This document shows positions 46,526-55,428 of a stretch of DNA of 64,000 bases, in pieces. Origin of the DNA: a virus; the IMG/VR virus record IMGVR_UViG_3300035698_008372, positions 62,001 through 126,000 of that record; one strand, written 5' to 3'. The notes under the pieces are model-generated. The model did no database searches. It was given only the letters and a program-made list of their open reading frames with translations, and was not told the DNA's origin. Every line of letters begins with the position of its first letter. Position 1 is the stretch's first letter. The position numbers were made by a program, and so were the translations under genes.

Positions 46526-46756
46526 ATGGATTGGTTGGAAACTCAACAAAGGGATAGGGAAACTTGCATTGGTACGATTGACGCTTATCAATATGCAAAC
46601 GGACCTTTTCCAGATAGACCGGGTAAATATTGGATATTTGCTACTGGTAGTTTTTCCAAATATTTTGATGGAAATAAATGGGAACATTCCGAATACGGAT
46701 GGCACGGATTTACGGGGTATAAATATGATGGATATGGTAGAAGAATAGATGAATAG
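46526..46756 (+). CDS. Small unknown protein
   Basis: 76 residues, rich in Tyr, Trp and Gly (FDGNKWEHSEYGWHGFTGYKYDG is the flavour). Possibly beta-structured. Overlaps the epimerase start by eight bases. Confidence 0.6.
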   Translation: MDWLETQQRDRETCIGTIDAYQYANGPFPDRPGKYWIFATGSFSKYFDGNKWEHSEYGWHGFTGYKYDGYGRRIDE

Positions 46757-47618
46757 GAAAGCTATAGTAACTGGGGGTGCTGGGTTCGTGGGCACCAATC
46801 TAATTAAGAGGTTGGTAAGCGATAATTGGAAAGTGGTATCATTGGACAACTACTGTATTGGTACTGAATCCAATCATGTAGATGACAAGAGGGTGTCATA
46901 TTATAATGTAGATTTGACTGAAACATCGGATTATGATTTTTTTATGAATGATGCCGATATCCTGTTTCATCTAGCGGCAATACCAAGAATCCAACCATCA
47001 TTGAAACGGCCCAAGACCACATTGGACAACAACCATTTATCAACTGTCAATGTTTTGGAATATGCCAGAAAAAATAACATCAAAGTCATATTTTCATCTT
47101 CATCATCAGTGGTTGGGAATGTGTTTGCAAACCCATATACGGTGTCAAAGCATAATGGTGAAAATCTATGCGGGATGTACAAACATGTTTATGGATTGGA
47201 GATAGCGATGGCTAGGTTCTATAATGTGTATGGACCTCACATGATAGGAGATTCAGAATTTGGCACTGTGCTTGGAATATGATTGGAGCGGTACAAAAAA
47301 GGTATGCCGCTACTGGTAACCGGGGATGGTACACAGCGGCGTGATTATACCCATGTGGAAGATATTGTTGATGGGCTGATATTAATGGCGGATAATACAG
47401 AAATATGTGGTACATATTCTCCAATTGAACTCGGCAGGGGTGAGAATTATTCACTAAACGAATTGGTCAGATTATTTGACTGTGCTGAAGTAGAATATGT
47501 GGACAGACCAAAGGGAGAAATGGCACATACTTTGCGGTATGATAAAGAGAATGAAATCAATGGTTTGGGTTGGAATCCGCAAAGAAATGTAAAAGATTTT
47601 ATAAAAAACATGAAATAA
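46749..47618 (+). CDS. NAD-dependent sugar epimerase/dehydratase, one in-frame TGA
   Basis: 289 residues with TGA at 47280 read as Trp (TVLGI-W-LERYKKG). Rossmann motif VTGGAGFVGTNLI, catalytic YTVSK, ARFYNVYGP, then after the TGA VTGDGTQRRDYTHVEDIV. This is a continuous UDP-sugar 4-epimerase-like protein that the standard code would cut in two. Confidence 0.9.
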
Positions 47619-47672
47619 AGTTGTATTTGGGCAAATTTGCCGATATATATATATAAAAAGGGAATCAAGGTT

Positions 47673-48590
47673 ATGGAATACAAAATAGGTGTTATAGGTA
47701 TGGGGTTTGTAGGGACCGCCGTGCGAGAAGGATTGGTAAATCATTACCCAATTCATACTTCAGATTTAAATCCAAAAGTAAATGAGTGGAATGGTAATGA
47801 TAACCATTTAGTATGTGCCGATAATATCCATGTATTGAATCGGTCAAATATCATATTTTTATGTGTTAATACTCCGATGAATAAGGATGGTAGCTGCAAT
47901 ACTGGGATACTTGAGAAAATCATTGGTGAATTTGATAATGTTGGATTTGATGAAAAGAAAATAGTGGTGGTTAAATCTACTGTTTATCCGGGATTTACGG
48001 CAATGATGAATAAACGATTAACAAACCCGAATTTGAGTATCGTATTTAATCCAGAGTTCTTGACTGAAGCGAATTTTATTGAAGAATTTAAGAATCAAAA
48101 TAGGATCGTATTGGGTGGACCCGAAGAATCAGTTAATTTTGTGGTGGATATGTATCAAAAAATATTTCCAGATGTTGATCGTTGGGAAACTGGAATATTT
48201 TCACCGTGTGCTCATTACTTGTGTACGGATTCCACAACCGCTGAAATGGTGAAATATTCAGCCAATTCGTTTTTAGCGACAAAGGTATCATTTTTTAATG
48301 AAATAAAACAGATAAGTGACAAATTAGATGTTGACTTTGTCGAATTAATCTCGTATATTGTATATGACAAAAGGATAGGAAAGTCTCATTATAATTCCCC
48401 GGGGCCCGATGGAAAACTCGGTTTCGGTGGGTCGTGTTTCCCCAAAGATTTGAATGGCCTAAAGTTTTTAGGCAAGAAATTGGGGGTGAAAACAACGATG
48501 TTAGATGCGACTTGGGAAAAGAATTTAGAGGTCAGACCCGAAAAGGATTGGGAACAATTAAAGGGTAGGGCGGTAACAAAAGATGAATAG
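47673..48590 (+). CDS. UDP-glucose/GDP-mannose dehydrogenase family
   Basis: 305 residues from ATG 47673. IGVIGMGFVGTAV is the NAD site, NPEFLTEANF and MVKYSANSFLATKVSF are family motifs, and GFGGSCFPKDL holds the catalytic Cys. It oxidises a UDP-sugar to the uronate. Shorter than bacterial Ugd, as the C-terminal domain is reduced. A promoter-like sequence lies inside the gene at 48331. Confidence 0.88.
   Translation: MEYKIGVIGMGFVGTAVREGLVNHYPIHTSDLNPKVNEWNGNDNHLVCADNIHVLNRSNIIFLCVNTPMNKDGSCNTGILEKIIGEFDNVGFDEKKIVVVKSTVYPGFTAMMNKRLTNPNLSIVFNPEFLTEANFIEEFKNQNRIVLGGPEESVNFVVDMYQKIFPDVDRWETGIFSPCAHYLCTDSTTAEMVKYSANSFLATKVSFFNEIKQISDKLDVDFVELISYIVYDKRIGKSHYNSPGPDGKLGFGGSCFPKDLNGLKFLGKKLGVKTTMLDATWEKNLEVRPEKDWEQLKGRAVTKDE
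48331..48359 (+). promoter_or_regulatory. Promoter-like sequence inside the dehydrogenase gene
   Basis: TTGACTTTGTCG, a 17-nt spacing and TATATT at 48354-48359, matching the intergenic early promoters at most conserved positions. It lies within codons for DFVELISYIVY. If active it would drive the AAA+ gene at 48583. Confidence 0.5.
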
Positions 48591-49563
48591 TATAGGGATT
48601 GGGACAGTAAATTCAAAAGCAAAATTAGTAATAGGATATTCCACAGGGGATACCGAACAAAAATCGAAAAGGAACGCAATGGAAACGCCGGAAATTAAAA
48701 CGTGTCAATATGCTGTACTACCAGATGGGGTATTTCAGCCAACGAGTACAACCATTGAAACGATACCTCCAGGTATCTATCAAGGTGATGAGAACAATGG
48801 TGCAATAATCATGCAGCTTAAAGAGCAAAATATCGGGGACTTGATTATTTTTGAGGACAGTATGACCGACATGATCATTCAGGAATTTGATAAATTTTGG
48901 GAACTTCAGGAAAAATATGAAGAAATGGGTGAAATTCACAAAAGGGGTTATCTGCTTCATGGACCTCCCGGTGGTGGAAAAACTTCATTGATTGAAATTA
49001 TCAAGAGCAAGTTCGTCTCAGAAGGTAACATCGTTATCGAATTTAACCACTACACAATGCAACTTGTTAAAGCTATCAAATCCATTGAACCAAACCGTAG
49101 GGTTATGGTAACAATCGAGGATATTGACGCTTGGGCAAAGGGCTCCAATGAAAGTACAATCTTGAACTTTCTCGATGGTGATCAAGATTTTAACAACATC
49201 GTAGTATTGGCAACAACCAACTACATCGAACAACTTCCAGATAGAATCGTAAACAGACCTTCAAGGTTTGACAGGGTTGAATTCGTAGGATTCCCCAACT
49301 CAGATGAACGTGAAGTGTATCTCCAGAAAAAATCAAAATTCATTTCTGAAGACATGAAACAATGGGTGGACACGACTGAGAACTGGACATTTGCACACAT
49401 CAAGGAATTGCTGTTGGCAACTGAAGTCTATGATATCCCTTTTGCGGATACTGTAGCACGAATCAATGTCATGCGTAGAAAAGAAGCTCATTCAGATGAC
49501 TATTTGAATCAACTGCGTGGAGAAAAAGAAAAAGCCGGACTGGGGTTTGGTGGCAATAAATAA
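48583..49563 (+). CDS. AAA+ ATPase
   Basis: 326 residues. An N-terminal region of about 120 residues is unassigned. Then Walker A GPPGGGKTS, Walker B VMVTIEDID, sensor 1 VVLATTNY and the arginine RPSRFDR. Resembles BCS1/proteasomal-type AAA modules. Likely remodels a protein or complex; the substrate is unknown. Confidence 0.85.
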   Translation: MNSIGIGTVNSKAKLVIGYSTGDTEQKSKRNAMETPEIKTCQYAVLPDGVFQPTSTTIETIPPGIYQGDENNGAIIMQLKEQNIGDLIIFEDSMTDMIIQEFDKFWELQEKYEEMGEIHKRGYLLHGPPGGGKTSLIEIIKSKFVSEGNIVIEFNHYTMQLVKAIKSIEPNRRVMVTIEDIDAWAKGSNESTILNFLDGDQDFNNIVVLATTNYIEQLPDRIVNRPSRFDRVEFVGFPNSDEREVYLQKKSKFISEDMKQWVDTTENWTFAHIKELLLATEVYDIPFADTVARINVMRRKEAHSDDYLNQLRGEKEKAGLGFGGNK

Positions 49564-49564
49564 T

Positions 49565-50212
49565 ATGCGTTACGCATTTCTCATCCCAATAGGCGATTCC
49601 ATATCTGGAAAGCTCATCCCCCAACTCCTGAATCTCCAGGATTATACAAAACAGGTGGATGGTAAGATTTTTACAATCGCAAATAGAACACATGTTGACG
49701 CACGAAACTGGCTGGCAACAGCCGGTGGCGGGTTCAAGAATCCAACTAACCTAATTGATCAATGCGAATGGTTAGTGTGGTTGGATTCAGATCAACAGTT
49801 CAATCTTGGACAGATTAAGATGTTATTGGACAGACCTGAAAAATTTGTAAGTGGGTGGTATATCAAAGACCACGCTGGGCAAAGAAGTCCCCAAGCTATG
49901 GTTGCCCATTGGGATGAGGAATATTTCAAAAAGAATGGTTCAATGCAATTCTTACATGAAGATGAATTGATTGGGAAAAAAGACCCAATTGAAGTTTCGT
50001 ATGTGGGGTTTGGATTCGTGAAAATACATACTTCCATTCTAAAAGAAATGGAATACCCATATTTCAGACAACACGTTCAACACATCGGTGGGTACAAAGA
50101 TAATTCAAGCGAGGATGTATCATTCTGCTTGGATGCATACGAAGCGACTGGTATCAAACCACTTGTCATTCCACAACTAAAAATAGGACATTTAAAGGAG
50201 ATAATAATCTAA
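49565..50212 (+). CDS. Glycosyltransferase-like protein (GT-A)
   Basis: 215 residues: FLIPIGDSISGK, then WLVWLDSDQQF with the DxD site, YVGFGFVKIHTSIL and SSEDVSFCLDAY. It ends IGHLKEIII, the same C-terminus as the next gene, because these codons include the AAGGAG site for the downstream start. Confidence 0.78.
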   Translation: MRYAFLIPIGDSISGKLIPQLLNLQDYTKQVDGKIFTIANRTHVDARNWLATAGGGFKNPTNLIDQCEWLVWLDSDQQFNLGQIKMLLDRPEKFVSGWYIKDHAGQRSPQAMVAHWDEEYFKKNGSMQFLHEDELIGKKDPIEVSYVGFGFVKIHTSILKEMEYPYFRQHVQHIGGYKDNSSEDVSFCLDAYEATGIKPLVIPQLKIGHLKEIII

Positions 50213-50733
50213 TGTCAGAATTATTAATAGGCGCAGGACATCGTAGAAAGAAATTTATGCCAATCGGTTCAACGTGGTCCGAGTTGACAACACTTGACAT
50301 TAATCCACTGTGTAAACCCGATGTAGTGCATGATTTAAACGACTTGCCATATCCATTTGGGAATGAACAATTTGATGAAATACATGCATACGAAGTATTA
50401 GAACATTGTGGTACTCAAGGCGATTTTAAATTCTTTTTTGGTCAATTTGATGAATTTTACAGAATACTAAAGCCAAATGGGATTATATATGGCAGCGTTC
50501 CAACATGGAATTCCAGATGGGCATTTGCAGACCCTGGACATACTCGCATAATAACACCGGACACATTAAGTTTTTTATCACAGGATATGTATGTGATAAA
50601 TCAAGAACAGCCTACCAGTGATTATAGAGAATGGTATGATAGTAATTTTAAATTAATTTTTAATAAAACGGAAGGTGCAACTTATATATTTGGACTTAGA
50701 AAAATTGGACACTTGAAGGAGATAATAATCTAA
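50212..50733 (+). CDS. SAM-dependent methyltransferase
   Basis: 173 residues. LLIGAGHRRKKF and FDEIHAYEVLEH, then FDEFYRILKPNGIIYG, are class I methyltransferase signatures, though the glycine-rich loop is short. Ends in IGHLKEIII like its neighbour. Confidence 0.75.
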   Translation: MSELLIGAGHRRKKFMPIGSTWSELTTLDINPLCKPDVVHDLNDLPYPFGNEQFDEIHAYEVLEHCGTQGDFKFFFGQFDEFYRILKPNGIIYGSVPTWNSRWAFADPGHTRIITPDTLSFLSQDMYVINQEQPTSDYREWYDSNFKLIFNKTEGATYIFGLRKIGHLKEIII

Positions 50734-50948
50734 TGGGATTTTTTGATGGAGTTAAGTACGCTGGCTGGAGAGTTGGTCAGTCAATAAAAGAGACATGGGA
50801 CGATATTGGAAAACCGCGTAAGTTCAATGACTATTGTGACGACTGCGGACGTGAAACCGAGCATGTTATTAGCGAGGAATTTTACGGAACTGGGTCGGAT
50901 ACATACCAAATATGTCAAAAGTGTGGCAAAAAATCATCAGCTTATTAA
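50733..50948 (+). CDS. Small zinc-ribbon protein
   Basis: 71 residues with CDDCGRETEH and CQKCGKKS, a canonical CxxC...CxxC ribbon. Function unknown. Confidence 0.7.
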   Translation: MGFFDGVKYAGWRVGQSIKETWDDIGKPRKFNDYCDDCGRETEHVISEEFYGTGSDTYQICQKCGKKSSAY

Positions 50949-50964
50949 GATGGGTAGGGGTATA

Positions 50965-51654
50965 ATGAAAACCACATACGAAAATATAATGGCACCCGGA
51001 CAGGGTGTTGTATCATTGGTTGATTTTATGGGGAACGATTTGAGTGTGGTTAATGCCGCACGTGTGTCATTCGGCAAACGCGCTGATTTATTGAACAAAA
51101 AGGACAAGGTACTGATTAAGTATTTGGCCGAAAACAGACATACTTCACCATTTGAACATGTAACATTTACATTCCATATTAAGTGTCCACTATTCATTGC
51201 AAGACAATGGCACAGACACAGGACATGGTCATATAATGAGGTTAGCCGCCGGTACACATCAGAGAATATTGAATTTTTCGTACCAACTAAGCTCAGACTG
51301 CAAGACAATACGAATAATTTTCAGGGTAGTGCCGGATTATTGTCTGAGGTCGAGGCGGAAATCCTTTCAGTAAGTATGGTAAATAATTGTAAACAATCCG
51401 TGGGATTATATGAAGAAATGTTAGATAGGGGTGTAGCTAGGGAACAGGCTAGAATGATACTCCCACAAAATATGTACACCGAATTCTACGCTACAGTGAA
51501 TCTATGGAATTTGGCACACTTCTTAGAATTGAGAATGGATGAACATGCACAACTAGAAATCCAGCAGTATGCTGGAACATTATATGAAATTGCAAAAGAT
51601 GTAGCCCCAATATCGGTTGAAGCCCTATTGGGAAAAACAATAAATAAGGGGTAA
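50965..51654 (+). CDS. thyX: Flavin-dependent thymidylate synthase (ThyX)
   Basis: 229 residues from ATG 50965 (AGGGG upstream). The ThyX signature RHRTWSYNEVSRRY is present, and the C-terminal LRMDEHAQLEIQ resembles the substrate region. It converts dUMP to dTMP using FADH2 and folate, continuing the dUTPase pathway. Confidence 0.95.
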   Translation: MKTTYENIMAPGQGVVSLVDFMGNDLSVVNAARVSFGKRADLLNKKDKVLIKYLAENRHTSPFEHVTFTFHIKCPLFIARQWHRHRTWSYNEVSRRYTSENIEFFVPTKLRLQDNTNNFQGSAGLLSEVEAEILSVSMVNNCKQSVGLYEEMLDRGVAREQARMILPQNMYTEFYATVNLWNLAHFLELRMDEHAQLEIQQYAGTLYEIAKDVAPISVEALLGKTINKG

Positions 51655-51656
51655 TT

Positions 51657-52289
51657 ATGTACACAAGAGTTGTTACAATGGAACGTGGGAATAAAAAAAT
51701 TAAATTGGTGGGTTGCGTTCACATTGCACCACAGTCATATTTTGACAAATTACAACATGAGTTGGAAGAGGGATTGGTACTATTTGAATCGACTTCTTCA
51801 AAAAATGGTGAGAACGAGCAATTAAGTAATTTGAAAACCGTATATGGTATATTCAGTGAAATTACGGGATTGATGTTCCAAAAGGATGCACTAGATTATT
51901 CCAATCCAGAATGGGTTAATTCGGACTTATCCATTGAAATATTGGAATCATCCAATGAAAAATTTAAAGTGATGTCCACTGAAAAGGTGAGTGACGCCGT
52001 GGAAATGTTGGAAAATCTGGGTGAAGAGGGCAAGGAACGGATTGCTAGTGTATTCAAGTGGTTCCTAAAATTGATACCAATTATGAGGGGAATTGTTCCA
52101 TCACGTCTGGGTCCAACTATTATCGGCCTGCGCAATGATAAGGTGATTATTGATACATTCGAACAAATGATAGATCACGATTTTATTACAATTGCATACG
52201 GTGAGGGTCACATCAAAGATTTCATCAAAAAATTTAAGAAATTCAAATTTAAAGTGACTGAAGTTCGCAAGATTATGGTGATGGATTAA
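51657..52289 (+). CDS. TraB/PrgY-like protein
   Basis: 210 residues. VGCVHIAPQSYFDKLQHEL followed by VLFESTSS, and near the end TIAYGEGHIKDFIKKF, follow the TraB/GumN-like order with conserved His and Glu. A metal-dependent hydrolase is suspected for this family. Its role in phage infection is unknown. Confidence 0.7.
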   Translation: MYTRVVTMERGNKKIKLVGCVHIAPQSYFDKLQHELEEGLVLFESTSSKNGENEQLSNLKTVYGIFSEITGLMFQKDALDYSNPEWVNSDLSIEILESSNEKFKVMSTEKVSDAVEMLENLGEEGKERIASVFKWFLKLIPIMRGIVPSRLGPTIIGLRNDKVIIDTFEQMIDHDFITIAYGEGHIKDFIKKFKKFKFKVTEVRKIMVMD

Positions 52290-52552
52290 TGGCCGAAAGT
52301 AAGGAAAGCATTTTGGAAGACATTCTTCGATTTGGAGAGGGATACCCAGAAACGGTATTCACTATTCCATCCGGATGTCAACACGCATATTCTGAAGAGA
52401 AGGACGAGAAATTGGTCAAAGTGGGATTCACCAGTCAATATGGCGTGATTAATGAATATGTGTCAGAAGATGGAAAATCATTTAAAATCAACAAAATTGT
52501 GTTTCCGGATGGATTCGAAATTGATGTTGATACATTACTGGAGGGAAAGTAA
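52289..52552 (+). CDS. Small unknown protein
   Basis: 87 residues, acidic. One-base overlap with the TraB-like gene. No family recognised. Confidence 0.62.
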   Translation: MAESKESILEDILRFGEGYPETVFTIPSGCQHAYSEEKDEKLVKVGFTSQYGVINEYVSEDGKSFKINKIVFPDGFEIDVDTLLEGK

Positions 52553-52906
52553 ATGAAACTGTACAGGGTTGAAAACAAAGCTACAACTAATGGTATGTGG
52601 ACAGACAAATTTGATGGAAAATTGGTATTGGAGCACCTGTCCGATAAACGGCTGGCTGAAATGCCAATGCCCTATGATTCCATCCACAATACAGATGGTA
52701 AGGATTGGAAAACGGCTGTAGGTAATATGGCTGATATGAGTTATTGGTTCTCCAAACAGGATGTTGAGGAAATGATGGGTTATGGGTTTGTAATGGTCGA
52801 ATTTGATTCAGATGAGACTATTGAAATGGGACATCAGATTCTATACAACGGGGGCACTCGTACAAATGTAGTGGACGTTACAGATAAATTCTTGGCCAGC
52901 GTCTAA
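52553..52906 (+). CDS. Unknown protein
   Basis: 117 residues beginning MKLYRVENKATTNGMW, with YWFSKQDVEEMM. Similar small proteins occur near nucleotide genes in phages, but I cannot name a family. Confidence 0.62.
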   Translation: MKLYRVENKATTNGMWTDKFDGKLVLEHLSDKRLAEMPMPYDSIHNTDGKDWKTAVGNMADMSYWFSKQDVEEMMGYGFVMVEFDSDETIEMGHQILYNGGTRTNVVDVTDKFLASV

Positions 52907-53136
52907 TGATATTCTATTTAATACCTAAAGACCCATTGAAAGCTGACTGAGAATATGTCACAATTGGTGAGGAAAGCTTCGGTACATTCTATGCCGAAAA
53001 AGGATTGGATGCTCTCGTTAAATCCATTGACAGGGGGTTTGAAGATCAAATTTCCATAAAGGATGAAAAGGGCAAAGTGTGGGATATTCAGAAATTTTTG
53101 GATATATTGGAAACTTTAAAAATACGAAAAAATTAA
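52906..53136 (+). CDS. Small unknown protein, one in-frame TGA
   Basis: 76 residues when TGA at 52948 is read as Trp (LKAD-W-EYVTIG). One-base overlap with the upstream stop. It would be missed completely with the standard code. Confidence 0.68.
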
Positions 53137-53145
53137 AGATTTCGC

Positions 53146-53174
53146 TTGACTTTGTCGTTTTTATCTTGTATCTT
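53146..53174 (+). promoter_or_regulatory. Early sigma-70-like promoter
   Basis: TTGACT at 53146-53151, 17-nt spacer, TATCTT at 53169-53174. Nearly identical to the copies at 1657 and 8286. It starts a second block of early-type genes. Confidence 0.88.
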
Positions 53175-53199
53175 GTGATATGAAACGAAAGGAAACGAA

Positions 53200-53499
53200 A
53201 TGAAAATACAAGTTTCGACGGGTAATAACAACACCCAAACGAGCACAGATGAGAACACTACACAAATTCAGTTTGGCAAAACTGTATTATTTTTAGTGTC
53301 CGTCGCATTGACAATTGGAGCAGGGGCCACATTGGGCTTCGCCGCATCCATTCTCTTGCTGACATGGTCCCCAATGGGGCTCTTATTGACATCATTGGTG
53401 GCATTTTTACATCTCATTATGGTATCGGCAAGTATTGTCACGATTTATTTAGTACCGTACCACTGGGTAGCATGGTACAGATTAATCAGGGGCATTTAA
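53200..53499 (+). CDS. Small membrane protein
   Basis: 99 residues. A polar N-terminus (TGNNNTQTSTDENTTQ) is followed by two or three hydrophobic segments at about 30-50, 52-70 and 70-88. GAAAGGAAACG precedes the ATG. Function unknown. Confidence 0.72.
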   Translation: MKIQVSTGNNNTQTSTDENTTQIQFGKTVLFLVSVALTIGAGATLGFAASILLLTWSPMGLLLTSLVAFLHLIMVSASIVTIYLVPYHWVAWYRLIRGI

Positions 53500-53500
53500 T

Positions 53501-53668
53501 ATGGGATTGATTGTTTTTGTTGTAATATCTCATGCTGGGGGAGAAGACGAGATTATGTCAATCCATTATACCAAACCTGCGGCCAAAAAGAATCTGAAAA
53601 AGATTAAGAAATGGCCCATTTTTACGGAAGATGCTGGATTTAGTATTCAGGAGCATGAAGTAACTTAA
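53501..53668 (+). CDS. Small unknown protein
   Basis: 55 residues, MGLIVFVVISHAGGED start. One base after the membrane-protein stop. No family recognised. Confidence 0.55.
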   Translation: MGLIVFVVISHAGGEDEIMSIHYTKPAAKKNLKKIKKWPIFTEDAGFSIQEHEVT

Positions 53669-53689
53669 CACATAACCGAAAGGAATGCA

Positions 53690-53863
53690 ATGAAACGCAT
53701 GAACTTTAAATGGCGTATTGAACTACGCCGAACCGAAGCCCTCGAGCGAGAAGAGGACAGAGCTAAGAGGAGCACTGCAAAGCAGATTGCCCTCATCAAA
53801 ACCCGTAGGGGCGATTCCACAAAGGAATTGGCACGACTACAGGAGCCCGTGGTCATAGACTAA
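53690..53863 (+). CDS. Small basic helical protein
   Basis: 57 residues, rich in Arg, Lys and Glu, forming one long charged helix. AAAGGA upstream. Overlaps the NADAR gene by one base. Confidence 0.58.
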   Translation: MKRMNFKWRIELRRTEALEREEDRAKRSTAKQIALIKTRRGDSTKELARLQEPVVID

Positions 53864-54324
53864 TGGACATCGGCAGTAAATCTAAATGGCCATCGCGCCA
53901 ATTATCTAATTTTGCACTATCCCCATTCATAGTCGATGGGGTTTCGTGTGCTAGTATGGAAGGATTCATACAGGCGTTGAAACGGAAAAGCCACGACATT
54001 CAGATACATGGGTGTACATTGGTTGGAATAGGTGCAAAGAGATGGGGATCGGGTCCTAAATGGTGGAACCGACCTCCAGAAAAACAATTATGGTGGAAAG
54101 GTCAGGGGTTCCCCGCTCATGGCCGGACCCACCTCGAATTGATTGAATTGGCTCTGAGAGCTAAATTCACACAGCATAGTGGTAGTAAACGGGCTTTACT
54201 GGCCACCGGGGATGCAAAATTAACACATAGTATTGGTAGAAACTCCAATACATCATTAAAAAAATCCGATTTTTGCAGACTACTTATGCAAATTCGGACA
54301 GAACTGCAAAAAGAGGAGCAGTAG
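53863..54324 (+). CDS. NADAR (YbiA-like) protein
   Basis: 153 residues. SRQLSNFALSPFIVDG, MEGFIQALKRKS, ELALRAKFTQHSGSKRALLATGDAKL and the closing IRTELQ match the NADAR order. Members are N-glycosidases acting on ADP-ribosyl or riboflavin intermediates. In phages it could reverse ADP-ribosylation or aid NAD recycling against defence; this is inference. Confidence 0.82.
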   Translation: MDIGSKSKWPSRQLSNFALSPFIVDGVSCASMEGFIQALKRKSHDIQIHGCTLVGIGAKRWGSGPKWWNRPPEKQLWWKGQGFPAHGRTHLELIELALRAKFTQHSGSKRALLATGDAKLTHSIGRNSNTSLKKSDFCRLLMQIRTELQKEEQ

Positions 54325-54325
54325 A

Positions 54326-54526
54326 ATGCCACAGTATGATTTGGAAGATTTCGAAGATTTGGAAGAAGTATCCACAGAGAAAATTAAACGGAGTGGAGCC
54401 AGAAAACCCAAGAAATCTTGGAAAGAAATCAATAAGGCGAAAGAACGTAAATTGGCTAAAAAGGTACTCACTAAAAAACGTAAAAATAGTGAGAAAATGA
54501 TGAATATTGAGGAAGACTATGAATAA
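54326..54526 (+). CDS. Small protein, acidic N-terminus and basic C-terminus
   Basis: 66 residues: DLEDFEDLEEV followed by a lysine-rich helix (KAKERKLAKKVLTKKRK). Overlaps the next gene by eight bases. Function unknown. Confidence 0.58.
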   Translation: MPQYDLEDFEDLEEVSTEKIKRSGARKPKKSWKEINKAKERKLAKKVLTKKRKNSEKMMNIEEDYE

Positions 54527-55049
54527 AACTGATACGGGTGAGGCTGCCTTTTGGATACTTTTAATTATTATGGCATTAATAATAGGATTCACTAATAGTT
54601 GTGAAAACCCCATATCGGACAACTACAATATTTCAGTCGATCCTCGATTGGATCAGGATTCAAGTGGATATTTTCATTTGACATTGGATAGGAACAGTTG
54701 GCAAACAATTCACCGATTTACAGGTCAGGTGTACCATGATGGTACTGCCGTAGAAAATGTTCGAGTAGAGTGGGAATCCGATAAGAACTGGATTTTGTCA
54801 GATACTATTGGTTATATTTCAACTTATAGTTATACGAGTGACCTAATATATATTGCCATTGATACTAGCTACATATACTTTGGACAGGAACAATTCATTG
54901 TGCCGATTATTAATCCAGTATCGTATTCAAATGCAGACGGTGAATTCAATATCATGTTCGCACCCGTCTTATCACAACGCGGTGATACCGCAACTGTATT
55001 CATGAATTCACTTGATAATGGGTTACAATTTAAAGTAGTATTGGATTGA
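54519..55049 (+). CDS. Membrane-anchored or lipoprotein-like protein; apparent TGA stop
   Basis: 176 residues. A hydrophobic segment at about 10-26 ends FTNSC, a possible lipobox. The rest is a beta-rich extracytoplasmic domain. It ends at TGA 55047-55049, one base before the next ATG, which looks like a real stop. Read as Trp, the chain would run to TAG at 55151. Confidence 0.68.
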   Translation: MNKTDTGEAAFWILLIIMALIIGFTNSCENPISDNYNISVDPRLDQDSSGYFHLTLDRNSWQTIHRFTGQVYHDGTAVENVRVEWESDKNWILSDTIGYISTYSYTSDLIYIAIDTSYIYFGQEQFIVPIINPVSYSNADGEFNIMFAPVLSQRGDTATVFMNSLDNGLQFKVVLD

Positions 55050-55050
55050 A

Positions 55051-55353
55051 ATGAAGCAATACAAACCAAATGGGCACTATTCAATATCAAGCCCAGACGT
55101 GGACAGACACCTTTCAAACATCTTAAAGGGTCAACTCATAACTGATATTAGTCGCATGATGTCGGGTCAAAAAGATACGGAAATTGACATGCACAATCCA
55201 TCTATAGTGGATGTGATGTTAATTGTATCCAAATTAATCATTGACAGGGATCGGCACGACATTCCAATCCCAGAAGATATGGACCAGACTTATGGTAAAT
55301 TGTTATCTAAAATTGTCACAAATACCATAAAAACTCTGGATAAACAAACGTAA
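55051..55353 (+). CDS. Unknown helical protein
   Basis: 100 residues, helical, KQYKPNGHYSISSPDVDRH start. No family recognised. Confidence 0.62.
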   Translation: MKQYKPNGHYSISSPDVDRHLSNILKGQLITDISRMMSGQKDTEIDMHNPSIVDVMLIVSKLIIDRDRHDIPIPEDMDQTYGKLLSKIVTNTIKTLDKQT

Positions 55354-55368
55354 AATTCTCCAAAATGA

Positions 55369-55379
55369 TATTTATATAC
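55369..55379 (+). promoter_or_regulatory. Candidate phage-specific promoter motif TATTTATATAC
   Basis: Third exact copy of the 11-mer also found at 19806 and 23189, 50 bases before the ATG at 55429. Confidence 0.45.
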
Positions 55380-55428
55380 GAAAATATGTATATCAACGCA
55401 GTATAAATTGAGAATTGGAGAACCTTAG

